64,000 nt of DNA from NCEH01 sp043195095 (GCF_043195095.1 NZ_JBAFWN010000014.1); one strand, 5' to 3'; positions 35,769 through 47,001 are shown, numbered from the stretch's first letter. The notes: a model not told the origin generated them from the letters alone. A program made the numbers and translations.

Positions 35769-37115
35769 TCATTCGCTCAACCCCTCACCCTCCGCCTTAC
35801 TTGGATCGGGTCCCAAGGCTGGGCCATCGTCAAACTGACCCGACCTCAGATAGTGAACGAGCGGATTTACACCCTTCTGCTTCAGATCGCGGTGCAGGGC
35901 GTAATAATCCCTGGTGGAGAAAAACGGGCCGGGGTCCCTGTCCTCGTCAGCCCCATGCAACAGATAATGGCGGACGGGATCGACCTTCATGCGTGCGATG
36001 TCGGGATAGTGCTCAAGATACCACCGCGCATCGAACAAACGAGAGCTTCGCAATAGCTTCAGCTCCGCGGAACGATCGAGAAGCATGCGCCCCATGCTGA
36101 GCAATTGCGCCCCCGCCAGGCGGAACGGATGGCGGGCCATGGCCCGCCCCTGGCGCGCCCGCTCTTCCTTGAAGCCCTCGCCGGTCTCGAATGGCAGGAG
36201 CGGCCGGCGGACCTTGCGGCTATAGCTCCGCCCCGCAGTCGCCGCCTGGGTGACGTCGATGAAATGGCTCAGCTGGCGCTCGAACGCCACTTCCGCCTGC
36301 CGATACTCCTCCGCCACCAGATGCACCGTCGCCTTTGCATGGGCCAGCTGCTCTGGGGTATCGCCCCACGCCACACCGTTGCGGCCAATCTCCTTATCAG
36401 CGAGCGCAACTTCAAAGAATGGATTCGGCATCAGGATGGTGGGACACCCACACAACGTCGCCTCCAGGCTGAGCGATGTATTTTCGAAGCAATAAAAGAC
36501 TTCGCTCTTGCGGAACAAGGCGGCGAGCTCTTCTATCGTATGGGAGTCCGGCTGGTCGCGGGTAATCTCGATGCAATCGGGAGGAATTCCGAAAACTTCC
36601 CCCCCGTGGACATATTTATACTTGATCGCGGTGTAGCAGGTGCCGGCGCGGGCGCCGGTGTCGGCGGCGCTGAAGATGCGGGTGTCCACATGGGGCAGGA
36701 ACAGCACATTGTCCGGCGCCCCGCAGAATTCGGCGAGAATGCTGGTATAGCCAAACACGATCGTCTCCGGGGGAAAGCTCGTATCTCCACCAAGAAACCC
36801 CGGAAAATTAAGGACATAGCGGACCACTGTCTCCGCGTCGAAGGGATTGCCTGACACCACCTCCGGATAGATCACAATGGGCCGGGCGCCGTGCTCAAAA
36901 TGGTAATCTACGATCTCTTCGGTCAAAAGCGGGGTCAAAAGATCCGGATGCGTGCCGATCCCGTCCGCCAGGGGCGTTGGGGAAAAAAAAGCACGCTCGC
37001 CGCGCAGGTTCAGCATATGGCACAGTAAATGAAGGCACTTAATGCCCGCAGACATTCGGGTGTAGCGCGGCGCCACAATATAATAGGGACTTCGTTTGGG
37101 ATCTGGGAATTTCAT
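35769..37115 (-). CDS. GT-B-like glycosyltransferase with C-terminal YPDI repeats
   Basis: 448 residues. The first 290 or so look like a GT-B-fold rhamnosyl/WsaF-like transferase: YYIVAPRYTRMSAGIKCLHLLCHML, a central VFGYTSILAEFCGAPDNVLFLPHVD, and a donor-site-like segment VFYCFENTSLSLEATLCGCPTILMPN. After a linker, residues 359-432 carry two copies of the repeat seen in two other proteins of this window (FDARWYLEHYPDIARMKVDP, then PFFSTRDYYALHRDL...VNPLVHYL). It is transcribed alone, 300 bases upstream of rfbF and divergent from rfbH. Family inferred from pattern only. Confidence 0.72.
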   Translation of the reverse strand: MKFPDPKRSPYYIVAPRYTRMSAGIKCLHLLCHMLNLRGERAFFSPTPLADGIGTHPDLLTPLLTEEIVDYHFEHGARPIVIYPEVVSGNPFDAETVVRYVLNFPGFLGGDTSFPPETIVFGYTSILAEFCGAPDNVLFLPHVDTRIFSAADTGARAGTCYTAIKYKYVHGGEVFGIPPDCIEITRDQPDSHTIEELAALFRKSEVFYCFENTSLSLEATLCGCPTILMPNPFFEVALADKEIGRNGVAWGDTPEQLAHAKATVHLVAEEYRQAEVAFERQLSHFIDVTQAATAGRSYSRKVRRPLLPFETGEGFKEERARQGRAMARHPFRLAGAQLLSMGRMLLDRSAELKLLRSSRLFDARWYLEHYPDIARMKVDPVRHYLLHGADEDRDPGPFFSTRDYYALHRDLKQKGVNPLVHYLRSGQFDDGPALGPDPSKAEGEGLSE

Positions 37116-37396
37116 CAGAAAAGAGATCGACTCGATTGGCGGTAAGATCGAATATATTCAACGCGGCATGTGGATGGCCCAGCATAGGCGCTTTTCATGC
37201 CGTCACCATTACAAAGTGCGCCGGGTTCGGCAAGACGCGATGACCGCGATCGAGCGCAGCGAAGGCCCCGGAGGCGCGGTGGCGGCATGCTGGCACGGCC
37301 GGATTCTTGGTGGTTTGACTGGGCAAGTGATAACCGATATCGCAGGCGCGAACGCGTTAGGTTCTTCCCTGCCCGTCACGATCAGGTGCCAGTTTC
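37116..37396. promoter_or_regulatory. Divergent promoter region between the GT-B-like gene and rfbH
   Basis: 281 bases that must hold both promoters. No gene, clear palindrome or consensus -10/-35 pair stands out. The ribosome site of rfbH is weak (AGGTG about ten bases upstream). Confidence 0.45.
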
Positions 37397-38755
37397 ATGA
37401 ACGACATCCTAATTAAGCAGGCCCACGACGTCCTCTCTGGGGAATCGGATAATCCGGAAGAACTGCGCCGCCTCATCGTCGAACTTGCCGCTCGGTATTC
37501 TGATATCGCGCACAAGCCCAAGCCTTTTGTCCCCGGCTCGTCTTTTGTCCCGGTCTCCGGAAAGGTGCATGGCGCCACCGAGATGCGGCTTCTGATGGAA
37601 GCGTCCCTGGATTTTTGGCTGACCACCGGCCGCTTCAACGATGCCTTCGAAAAGCGCCTCAAGGGATTCCTCGGCAGCCGCTTCGCCTTGACCTGCAATT
37701 CCGGCTCGTCGGCGAATCTGTTGGCCGCCAGCGCCCTGTGCTCGCCCATGGTGCCCAATCATCTGAAGCCCGGCGACGAGGTAATCACCTGTGCCACCGG
37801 CTTTCCCACCACCGTCAATCCCATCCTGCAGAACCAGCTGGTGCCGGTTTTCCTGGATGTTCATCTGCCCACCTACAATATCCGCTCGGACCTGATCGAG
37901 GATGCGATCACCAGCAAGACACGAGCCATCATGGTCGCCCATACCCTGGGCAATCCGTTCGATCTGGATACCGTCCTGGAAGTCGCGCGCAAGCACGACC
38001 TGTTCGTGGTGGAAGACACGTGTGACGCGCTCGGCGCGACATACAACGGCACCACGGTCGGGACGCTCGGTGACATCGGCACGGTCAGCTTTTATCCCGC
38101 GCACCATATCACGATGGGCGAGGGCGGCGCTGTCTTCACCAATAAGAGCGTGCTGAAGCGCGCCCTGGAATCCATTCGCGACTGGGGCCGCGACTGCTGG
38201 TGTGAGCCGGGCAAGGACAACACCTGCAAGCAGCGCTTCAATTGGCAGCTCGGCGATCTGCCCGAGGGCTATGACCACAAATATACCTATTCGAACATCG
38301 GCTATAATCTGAAGATCACGGATATGCAGGCGGCCGTGGCCCTCGGCCAGATGGACCGGCTGGAGGGCTTCATCGCCGACCGGCGCCGCAATTTCGCCGT
38401 CCTCAAAGAGGCGCTGAAGCCCCTCGAGGAATTTCTGATCCTGCCCGAGGCGACGCCGAAGTCCGATCCGTCCTGGTTCGGCCTGCCCCTCACCGTCCGG
38501 GACGGCGCCCCCTTCACGCGCAACGCGCTGATTCGCCACCTGGAAGACAATAAGATCGCGACCCGCTTGCTGTTCGGCGGAAACCTGATCCGGCAGCCCT
38601 ATTTCAAGACTCAGACCTACCGGGTCCACGGCGATCTCACGAACAGCGATAAGGTGATGAACTCCACCTTCTGGATCGGCGTCTATCCCGGACTCACGTC
38701 GGATCACCTCGCCTATATGGCGCAGACCATGACGGATTTCTGCCGGAAGGTCTGA
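37397..38755 (+). CDS. rfbH: CDP-4-keto-6-deoxyglucose 3-dehydratase RfbH (E1)
   Basis: PMP- and [2Fe-2S]-dependent dehydratase of 452 residues that removes the C3 hydroxyl from CDP-4-keto-6-deoxyglucose. In an aspartate-aminotransferase fold the PLP lysine is replaced by His236 (SFYPAHHITMGEGG), the hallmark of E1. The cluster cysteines keep exact E1 spacing, C-X57-C-X1-C-X7-C: Cys209, Cys267, Cys269 and Cys277. It needs an E3-type reductase (RfbI), which is not in this window. It is transcribed opposite to rfbF and rfbG, ending at a terminator shared with ftsH. Confidence 0.96.
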   Translation: MNDILIKQAHDVLSGESDNPEELRRLIVELAARYSDIAHKPKPFVPGSSFVPVSGKVHGATEMRLLMEASLDFWLTTGRFNDAFEKRLKGFLGSRFALTCNSGSSANLLAASALCSPMVPNHLKPGDEVITCATGFPTTVNPILQNQLVPVFLDVHLPTYNIRSDLIEDAITSKTRAIMVAHTLGNPFDLDTVLEVARKHDLFVVEDTCDALGATYNGTTVGTLGDIGTVSFYPAHHITMGEGGAVFTNKSVLKRALESIRDWGRDCWCEPGKDNTCKQRFNWQLGDLPEGYDHKYTYSNIGYNLKITDMQAAVALGQMDRLEGFIADRRRNFAVLKEALKPLEEFLILPEATPKSDPSWFGLPLTVRDGAPFTRNALIRHLEDNKIATRLLFGGNLIRQPYFKTQTYRVHGDLTNSDKVMNSTFWIGVYPGLTSDHLAYMAQTMTDFCRKV

Positions 38756-38874
38756 TCCGCCCAGGCTTGGGCCGCACAAAGCAGGGGCGCGGTGAGACGA
38801 TTGCGCCGCCCCCTGCCCAGGGGCCAGCCCCGCGCCCACGTCCTGTCCGGCGAGCCACTGAGGCTCCGCCAAAA

Positions 38875-38901
38875 AAAATGCCCGCTCAAGGCGGGCATTT
38901 T
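38875..38901. terminator. Bidirectional rho-independent terminator between rfbH and ftsH
   Basis: The stem AAAATGCCCGC / GCGGGCATTTT with a five-base loop has T-tracts reading in both directions. It lies between the converging ends of rfbH (38755) and ftsH (38930). Confidence 0.93.
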
Positions 38902-38929
38902 CTTTCTATGACATCATCCTCAGTTCCGA

Positions 38930-40855
<1,926 letters not shown>

Positions 40856-41008
40856 AAATTCCTCACGGGGAGCGCAGCGACGGCGCTCCCGCATCGGGCT
40901 TCCAGTTGCCCGGAATGGCCATTCTGCGTCATCGCTCACCTTGCGTCCGAGGTTAAAATAGGTCGCGCCCTCTGTCTTGCCAAGGAGAACAGCAGCTAGA
41001 AGACTCAA

Positions 41009-42061
41009 TTATGCGCTATTGCCCATGCGGCGGGCACGGCGCGGCATGGCGCGCGCAACCTCCAGCCGGCTCGGCGCGAGGTGGATGCGCGCCCCCGCAA
41101 GCGTGGCGAAAACGCTGCGCCCATCGGCCTGCGCGGCGCCGAGACGGGCCATAAGGCGCTCAAGCTTGGCAAGCTCGACGGGTCCCTCGTCGCCCACCGC
41201 GTCGAGCAGGCGCAGCAAAACCCGCAGGGCGATTTCCTCCGGCAAGGTGAAGAAAGCCGCGCGGGCGAGGCGGATCGGCCCCGCCTCCGGCCAGGGTTGT
41301 GGCGCGAGCGCGGCGAGGGCTTGGTCCGCCGCCTGTTCCAGCGCGGCCTCGGCGCGCGCCACCCGCCGCCCGAACCGGGAGAGGCCGGCGGCATCGAGCC
41401 CCTCGCCGGCAAGGTGCGGCATCAGAGCGCGCACGCGCACCCGGGTGAAGGCCGGGTTCGCATTGGACGGATCGGCGACGAAGCCCACCCGCGACGCCTC
41501 CAGCGTGGCGATCAGGCGCCTCTTCGGGATCGCGAGCAGGGGACGCAGCAGCGTCACGCCCTCGCGCCGTGTCGCGGCCGCCATGCCGGCAAGGCCGGAG
41601 AGGCCGGAACCGCGCGCGAGACGCATGAGGATGGTCTCGGCCTGGTCATCGAGCGTGTGGGCCGTCACGATGGCCTGCGCGCCGACCTGTCGGGCATGGG
41701 CCACCAGCAAGGCGTAGCGCGCGGTGCGCGCACGCGCCTGAATACTGCCGGTGATGCGCGGGCCGGCCCAGGTCAGGATCGCATGGGGAATGGCGAGGCG
41801 ACGGGCCTGGGCGGCCACCACCTGCGCCTCTTCTGCAGCGGCGGCGCGAAGGCCATGGTCGACGGTGGCTGCGAACAGCGCGGGCGCGGCGGGGCACAGG
41901 CGCGCCCAGCGGGCGGCAAGTTCCATCAAAGCGGTGGAATCCGGGCCGCCGGAGCAGGCCAGCAGAACCGCCGGATGGGCAAAGACCTGGGAGAACAGCG
42001 CGGGGAGTTCGTCATCCCCCACGGGACGCGGCGCGAGCGGCGCTGCCTCAGCAGCCGGCAC
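41009..42061 (-). CDS. tilS: tRNA(Ile)-lysidine synthase TilS
   Basis: Modifies C34 of the CAU-anticodon isoleucine tRNA to lysidine so that it reads AUA. The 350-residue protein has the PP-loop SGGPDSTALMELAARW and HTLDDQAETILMRLARGSGLSGLAGM, typical of TilS. It lacks most of the C-terminal region found in the E. coli enzyme, as usual in alphaproteobacteria. It overlaps cpoB by 14 bases and precedes ftsH on the same strand. Confidence 0.95.
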   Translation of the reverse strand: MPAAEAAPLAPRPVGDDELPALFSQVFAHPAVLLACSGGPDSTALMELAARWARLCPAAPALFAATVDHGLRAAAAEEAQVVAAQARRLAIPHAILTWAGPRITGSIQARARTARYALLVAHARQVGAQAIVTAHTLDDQAETILMRLARGSGLSGLAGMAAATRREGVTLLRPLLAIPKRRLIATLEASRVGFVADPSNANPAFTRVRVRALMPHLAGEGLDAAGLSRFGRRVARAEAALEQAADQALAALAPQPWPEAGPIRLARAAFFTLPEEIALRVLLRLLDAVGDEGPVELAKLERLMARLGAAQADGRSVFATLAGARIHLAPSRLEVARAMPRRARRMGNSA

Positions 42062-43061
42062 GCTTCTGCTCGCGTTCCACAGCCTGGCGCACCGTCGAGG
42101 CGGCGCGGGGATATTTGCGATCCACTTCGCCGAAGGTGGCGCAGGCCGCCTCGCGCTCGTTCAGCGAGGCCAGCGACTGGCCAAGGCGCAGCAGCGCTTC
42201 CGGCGCGCGCGTGGAATTGGGATATTTGGTGGAAACCTGGAGGAACAGCTCGGCCGCATCCTTGAACGACTGGCGCTGGAACTGGCTCTCGCCGAGCATA
42301 TAGACCGCATCCGGGGTCAGCCGGTCAGAGGGATAGGCCTGGAGGAACTGGCGGAAGGTCTGCTCCGCCGCCGCATAATCCTGGCGCTGGATCTGCCCGT
42401 AACCGACATCGAACATCTCGCGCGCGGTGCCCGCGGGCGTCAGGGCGGCCGTCTGCGCGGGCGCGCCGGCGCGCGCGGGCGCCCCGCTCCCGCCCGGGCC
42501 GATCTCCAGCGGCACGCTCGGCCGCGCGAGGCCGGCGGAGGCGCTCGTCGGCGATCCCAGGGGCTGGGGCGCGCCGGGCGCGACCGGATCCTCGTTCGGA
42601 TCAAAGGCGTCGGAGCGCTTGCCGGTACCCGGCACCACCGGAGCGGCAACCGGCGGCACCGCCCCCGGCCCCGCACCAGGCGCGCCGATCGGGCCGGCCG
42701 CCGGCGCGGTGGGGCGCGGCCCCTTTCCGCCCGAGAGGCGATATTCGACATCTTCCTGGAAGCGGCGCATTTGCTGCTCCAGCTGCTGGTTGCGATACTG
42801 CAGTTCCTCGATCTGGCCGGTCATCGTGCGCAGCTGGTTTTCCAGCCGGTCGATGCGCAGCACGCTCTCGGACTGCGCGGCGGCGGCGGCCTGCTCGCTC
42901 TGCACCGCGCCGGGCGGCTTGAAGAGATCGCCGAAGGGATTGTTCTGCGCCTGCGCACCACCGGCCACCAGGCTCAGGCAGGCGGCGAACAAGAGCGCGC
43001 GGGCACCGGAAAGCGGGCGCATCATGGTCCGAATCGCGAAAGGGGTTGAAGTCAGGGACAT
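42048..43061 (-). CDS. cpoB: Tol-Pal accessory protein CpoB (YbgF)
   Basis: Periplasmic protein of about 337 residues linking Tol-Pal function with septal peptidoglycan synthesis. It has a signal peptide (ARALLFAACLSLVAGGAQAQ), a coiled coil for trimerisation (VLRIDRLENQLRTMTGQIEELQYRNQQLEQQMRRF), a Pro/Gly/Ala-rich linker, and C-terminal TPR repeats (MFDVGYGQIQRQDYAAAEQTF; AVYMLGESQFQRQSFKDAAEL; APEALLRLGQSLASL). The ATG pair at 43025/43022 is an alternative start closer to the signal peptide. Confidence 0.93.
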   Translation of the reverse strand: MSLTSTPFAIRTMMRPLSGARALLFAACLSLVAGGAQAQNNPFGDLFKPPGAVQSEQAAAAAQSESVLRIDRLENQLRTMTGQIEELQYRNQQLEQQMRRFQEDVEYRLSGGKGPRPTAPAAGPIGAPGAGPGAVPPVAAPVVPGTGKRSDAFDPNEDPVAPGAPQPLGSPTSASAGLARPSVPLEIGPGGSGAPARAGAPAQTAALTPAGTAREMFDVGYGQIQRQDYAAAEQTFRQFLQAYPSDRLTPDAVYMLGESQFQRQSFKDAAELFLQVSTKYPNSTRAPEALLRLGQSLASLNEREAACATFGEVDRKYPRAASTVRQAVEREQKRAGC

Positions 43062-43176
43062 CGCTCAAAGCCCCGCATCTGTTGCAGCTTTGCCGAGGGA
43101 TCGCGTCCAAAGTGTGACCCCGGCGCAGGGAGATGCCAGGGCCGCGACCGGCGGCAACCGGCCCGCGAAAACGACG

Positions 43177-43202
43177 GAGCCGGCACCCGAAGGCACCGGC
43201 TC
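43177..43202 (-). terminator. Possible terminator after pal
   Basis: An imperfect hairpin pairs GAGCCGG with CCGGCTC around a small internal loop. It is followed on the minus strand by GTTTT. It lies in the 175-base gap between pal and cpoB. The U-run is short, so the call is tentative. Confidence 0.4.
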
Positions 43203-43236
43203 GGCCGAAGGGAGAACTGAAGGCGACAGATCCGGA

Positions 43237-43734
43237 TTACGCACCGCCGGTGTTCAGCACCGTCACCGCGCGGCGGTTCTGCGACCAGCAGGAGATGTCG
43301 TTGCACACCGCCACCGGGCGTTCCTTGCCGTAAGAGATGGTGCGCATGCGCGCCGGGTCGATACCGCGCGAGGCGAGATAGTCGCGCACGTTCTGGGCGC
43401 GGCGGGCGCCGAGGGCGATATTGTATTCGCGCGTGCCGCGCTCGTCGGCATGGCCTTCGATGATGAAGGTGTAGCGGCTGTACTGCTGCAGCCACTGGGC
43501 CTGGCGATCCAGCGTGGCGCGCGCCTGGGGCGAAAGATCCGTCTGGTCGGTATCGAAGAACACGCGATCACCCACCGCCACCACGAATTCCTGCGGCGAA
43601 CCGGGAGGCCCACCGGCGCCGCCGGCACCACCCGCCGCATTCTGATCAGGATTATTGGCGCAGGCGGCCAGCGCCAGCGCGAACCCGAATAGAGCGGCGA
43701 ACCGGAAGCCGCGAGCAAAACCAAAGAAACGCAT
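43237..43734 (-). CDS. pal: Peptidoglycan-associated lipoprotein Pal
   Basis: Outer-membrane lipoprotein of 165 residues that binds peptidoglycan and TolB. The lipoprotein signal ends in LAAC with Cys25. A Gly/Ala/Pro-rich linker follows, then the OmpA-like domain (VFFDTDQTDLSPQARATLDRQAQWL; IEGHADERGTREYNIALGARRAQNVRDYLASRG), which contains the peptidoglycan-binding region. Length and order relative to tolB and cpoB are standard. Confidence 0.97.
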   Translation of the reverse strand: MRFFGFARGFRFAALFGFALALAACANNPDQNAAGGAGGAGGPPGSPQEFVVAVGDRVFFDTDQTDLSPQARATLDRQAQWLQQYSRYTFIIEGHADERGTREYNIALGARRAQNVRDYLASRGIDPARMRTISYGKERPVAVCNDISCWSQNRRAVTVLNTGGA

Positions 43735-44191
43735 TCCGGTGACTCCCTTCTCAACGCAAGCCGGAGACCTCGTGTAACAGCCGCTTTCTTAAGCGAAGGT
43801 TCCGCAGGCCCCGTCCGGCGTCCGCAGAGCGCGGCGGAGGCCCGTTCGCGGGCTCCTACCGTCTCTCGTGGTTAATGCTTGGTGAGCGACGTCGGCCACA
43901 GCAGGACGCCGGCATCTGACGCCCGGCGTCCGGCAGCGGCCGGCAGCCGGTCGCCCCTACCGCGTCAGCAGACATCCCGCATGCGGCGAATGCAGCAGTG
44001 GTGCGGGGCCGTGGCATCATGATGGCGAAGATGGGGACCACAAAAGGCGGGGCTGCCGCGCTTTTGAACATTTTGCGCAAACCACCCTCAACCCCATGAA
44101 ATCAGGGCATTATCCTTAATGCCGCGCGAAACCATGGGAGACGTTTGCGCCAACCTGTGGCGCGCCGGCAACACGCAGGCGCGCCCTTGCG
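43735..44191. other. 457-base gap between tolB and pal with one strong stem-loop
   Basis: No supported gene; a 74-codon minus-strand frame lacks coding character. At 43904-43931 is a stem-loop with perfect 9-bp arms GGACGCCGG and CCGGCGTCC. Without a U-run it may be an RNA-stability or attenuation element for pal. The gap is longer than usual between these two genes. Confidence 0.5.
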
Positions 44192-45553
44192 TCAGGAGCG
44201 CAGCGGCGACCACGCGGGATCGGAGGCATAGCTCGGCGTCGGCACGCGCTGCTCGTTATAGCCCGTCACGTCGATGGTGAAGAGCTGCGGCCCGGCGCCA
44301 CCGGCCGGATCGCGGAAGAACATGATGACCCGCCCATTGGGCGCGAAGGTCGGCCCCTCGTTGTGAAAGCCTTCCGTCAGCACGCGCTCGCCCGAGCCGT
44401 CGGTCTTCATGACGCCGATGCCGAACCGGCCTTCCGCCTGCCGCGTGAAGGCGATGACATCCCCGCGCGGCGACCACACCGGCGTCGAATAGCGCGCATT
44501 TCCGAATGAGATGCGGCGCGCGCCCGAACCGTCCGCGCCCATGATGTAGATCTGCGAAGTGCCGCCGCGATCGCTCTCGAAACAGATCTGCCGTCCGTCC
44601 GGAGAATAGCAAGGCGCGGTGTCGATCGCCGCCACGTCGGTGAGGCGTGTCGTGGTCTTGGAGCGCAGGTCCATGACGAAGATGTTGGAATTGCCGCCTT
44701 GCTGAAGGCTCATGATGACCCGCTGCCCGTCCGGCGAGAAGCGCGGCGAGAAGCTCATGCCGGGGAAATTGCCGACGATCTCGCGCTGCCCGGTCTCGAT
44801 GTTCAGCAGATAGACCCGCGGATCCGCCCGGCCGTAGGACATATAGGTGATTTCCTGGCTGGTCGGCGAGAAGCGCGGGGTCAGCACCAGGTCGTCGCCG
44901 CGCGTGAGATAGGTCACGTTGGCGCCGTCCTGGTCCATGATCGCGAGGCGCTTGATGCGCCGCTCCTTCGAGCCGCTCTCGTCGATGAACACGATGCGGG
45001 TGTCGAAATAGCCCTTCTCGCCGGTCAGCCGTTCATAGATGGCGTCGGCAATGATGTGGGCGACCCGCCGCCAGTTCTCCGGCTGGGTGAAATATTGCTG
45101 TCCCAGCAATTGCTGGCCTGCAAACACGTCCCACAGGCGGAACTCGGCCTTGAGCCGCCCGTCGCCCTGGCGCGTGACGCGGCCGGTGACGAGACCCTGG
45201 GCGTTGATCACCCGCCAGTCCTGGAACCGCGGCGCCTGGTCGGGATTGGTGATGTTCTCCACGAACGCCTTGGGCTCGATGGGCGCGAACAGGCCGGAGC
45301 GCTTGAGATCGGCGCTCACCACTTGGCTGACGCCGCGCCCCACCTCGCCCTCGCCGATGAAATCGGTGATCGCAATGGGAATCGGCTGCGGCGTGCCGGA
45401 GGTGATGTCCAGCTTCAGCGCGGCCCGCGCCGGGGCGGGCAGCCCGCCGAGGGCCAGGGCGGCCGCGACGCCGCCCCCCGCCGTCACCAGGGCGCGACGG
45501 GACAGCAGGGTACCGGAGGCCTCGAACGGTGCGGGTCGCTTCAGAAAGGTCAT
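44192..45553 (-). CDS. tolB: Tol-Pal periplasmic beta-propeller protein TolB
   Basis: 453 residues with an N-terminal TolB alpha/beta domain and a C-terminal six-bladed propeller. Propeller strands show repeated FSPDG-type motifs (SFSPRFSPDGQRVIMS; APCYSPDGRQICFESDRGG; SRYSTPVWSPRGD-like). It binds Pal and TolA. The leader reads LLSRRALVTAGGGVAAALALGGLPAPARA, which contains a twin-arginine-like SRRALV before a mild hydrophobic stretch and an ARA cleavage site, so Tat export is possible in place of Sec. It lies 36 bases after tolA. Confidence 0.96.
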   Translation of the reverse strand: MTFLKRPAPFEASGTLLSRRALVTAGGGVAAALALGGLPAPARAALKLDITSGTPQPIPIAITDFIGEGEVGRGVSQVVSADLKRSGLFAPIEPKAFVENITNPDQAPRFQDWRVINAQGLVTGRVTRQGDGRLKAEFRLWDVFAGQQLLGQQYFTQPENWRRVAHIIADAIYERLTGEKGYFDTRIVFIDESGSKERRIKRLAIMDQDGANVTYLTRGDDLVLTPRFSPTSQEITYMSYGRADPRVYLLNIETGQREIVGNFPGMSFSPRFSPDGQRVIMSLQQGGNSNIFVMDLRSKTTTRLTDVAAIDTAPCYSPDGRQICFESDRGGTSQIYIMGADGSGARRISFGNARYSTPVWSPRGDVIAFTRQAEGRFGIGVMKTDGSGERVLTEGFHNEGPTFAPNGRVIMFFRDPAGGAGPQLFTIDVTGYNEQRVPTPSYASDPAWSPLRS

Positions 45554-45589
45554 TCTTGTCTCGTTTCGGCAGATCGGGTGCGGAACGCC

Positions 45590-46540
45590 TCAGCCACGGA
45601 ACATGTCGCGTGGCGTGAAGGTCATGTCGATGGTGCGCCACACCTCGTATTTCGAGGGCGGCAGGAAGGAATAGGGCGAGCAGCGGCGGATGGCGCGGAT
45701 CGCGCTTTCCGCGAACGCGGGGCCGTAGGGCGAGGCGGAGCCTTCGAGCAGCACCGGGCTGCCGATGACCGACCCGTCCTGATTGAAGTTCACGCGGATC
45801 AGCACCTGCATGTCCTGCGCCTCGGCCGCGCCCACGGGCGGATTCCAGCATTCGCGCAGCCGGGCGCGCAGCGCATCCAGCTCGTTCTGCGTCAGGGTCG
45901 CGGCAACGCCGGCGGTCGCGCCGAGCGAGGCGGTGTGGGAAATGGCGTCGGCCGCCGCCGCGTTGCGCTGGGGCGTGCGCTTGTCCAGCAAGGCGGCGAT
46001 CTTGTCGACGTCGAACTTCTGGTCGGTCGGCGTCTTGGCGTCGGCGACCTGCTTGGGCACTTCCTTCGGCGGATCGGGCTTTTTCGGCGGCATCGGCGGG
46101 GCCTTGGCCTCCTGCTTCTGCTCTTCCTTCTTCGGCTCCGCCTTCAGCGCCTCGTCGGCCTTCGGCTGCTCGGGCTTGGGCTCGGGCGGCTTCTCGGCCT
46201 TGGGCGGGGTCGGGGCGGGCTTCGGCTGCTCCACCTTCGGCGGAGGCGGCGGAGGCGGCACGGCGGCGCTGGGCTGGACCTCGGCCTTGTCGGTGACCTT
46301 CAGGTCGGGATTGTCGGCGGGCTTGGGCGTATCGACCTTCTCGGCCACCACTTTCGGCGGCTCGGCCTTCTTGCCCTTCTGGTTGCCCTTGGTGAGCTGC
46401 GACAGGTCGGATGCGGAGATCACGTCCACCGCGACCGTCTCGGGAGGCGTGTCGAAGGGTCTCGGGCCCGAGAAGGACACCAAGGCGAACACGAGGACGG
46501 CCCCGTGCGCAATGGATGATGCGGTTAAGCCGACGCGCAT
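45590..46540 (-). CDS. tolA: Cell-envelope protein TolA (TonB C-terminal family)
   Basis: 316 residues: an N-terminal membrane helix (GLTASSIAHGAVLVFALVSFSG), a long Lys/Pro/Glu/Ala-rich periplasm-spanning region (KPAPTPPKAEKPPEPKPEQP and similar), and a C-terminal TonB/TolA domain (LRECWNPPVGAAEAQDMQVLIRVNFNQDGSV). It couples the TolQR motor to TolB-Pal at the outer membrane. An AGGATCAGG ribosome site precedes the ATG. It sits 11 bases downstream of tolR. Confidence 0.93.
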   Translation of the reverse strand: MRVGLTASSIAHGAVLVFALVSFSGPRPFDTPPETVAVDVISASDLSQLTKGNQKGKKAEPPKVVAEKVDTPKPADNPDLKVTDKAEVQPSAAVPPPPPPPKVEQPKPAPTPPKAEKPPEPKPEQPKADEALKAEPKKEEQKQEAKAPPMPPKKPDPPKEVPKQVADAKTPTDQKFDVDKIAALLDKRTPQRNAAAADAISHTASLGATAGVAATLTQNELDALRARLRECWNPPVGAAEAQDMQVLIRVNFNQDGSVIGSPVLLEGSASPYGPAFAESAIRAIRRCSPYSFLPPSKYEVWRTIDMTFTPRDMFRG

Positions 46541-46551
46541 CCTGATCCTTC

Positions 46552-47001
46552 TCAGCCCCCTTGTTCGACCTCGGTCACCAGTGCGACCCGCTTGAATCCG
46601 GCACCCGAAAGGCGGCCCATGACGCGCATCACGGTGCCGTAGTCCACCTTCTTGTCGCCGCGCACGAAGATGCGCTCGTCAAACCCGTTCTTGGCGATGG
46701 CCTGGAGCTTGGTCACCAGGTCGTCGATCTTGATCTCGGTGTCCTGGATGAAGATCTGGCCCTTGTCGTTCACCGAAATGGTCAGCGGGTCCTTGTCCTG
46801 GTCCACCGACTTGGCCTGGGTCTGCGGCAGGTCCACTGGCACGCCCACGGTCATCAGCGGCGCCGCCACCATGAACACGATCAGCAGCACCAGCATGACG
46901 TCCACCATGGGCGTCACGTTGATTTCCGCCATGACGGAGACCCGGCGCCGGCGCGAGCGCCGTCCCTGCCATCCCCCCGCGCCGCCTGCCGACATGCCCA
47001 T
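46552..47001 (-). CDS. tolR: Tol-Pal motor subunit TolR (ExbD family)
   Basis: 149 residues. After a Gly/Arg-rich start, the single membrane helix INVTPMVDVMLVLLIVFMVAAPL carries the essential proton-path aspartate. The periplasmic domain (VDLPQTQAKSVDQDKDPLTISVNDKGQIFI; RGDKKVDYGTVMRVMGRLSGAGFKRVALVTE) is typical. It works with TolQ as the proton-driven motor. The gene lies nine bases after tolQ. Confidence 0.95.
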   Translation of the reverse strand: MGMSAGGAGGWQGRRSRRRRVSVMAEINVTPMVDVMLVLLIVFMVAAPLMTVGVPVDLPQTQAKSVDQDKDPLTISVNDKGQIFIQDTEIKIDDLVTKLQAIAKNGFDERIFVRGDKKVDYGTVMRVMGRLSGAGFKRVALVTEVEQGG

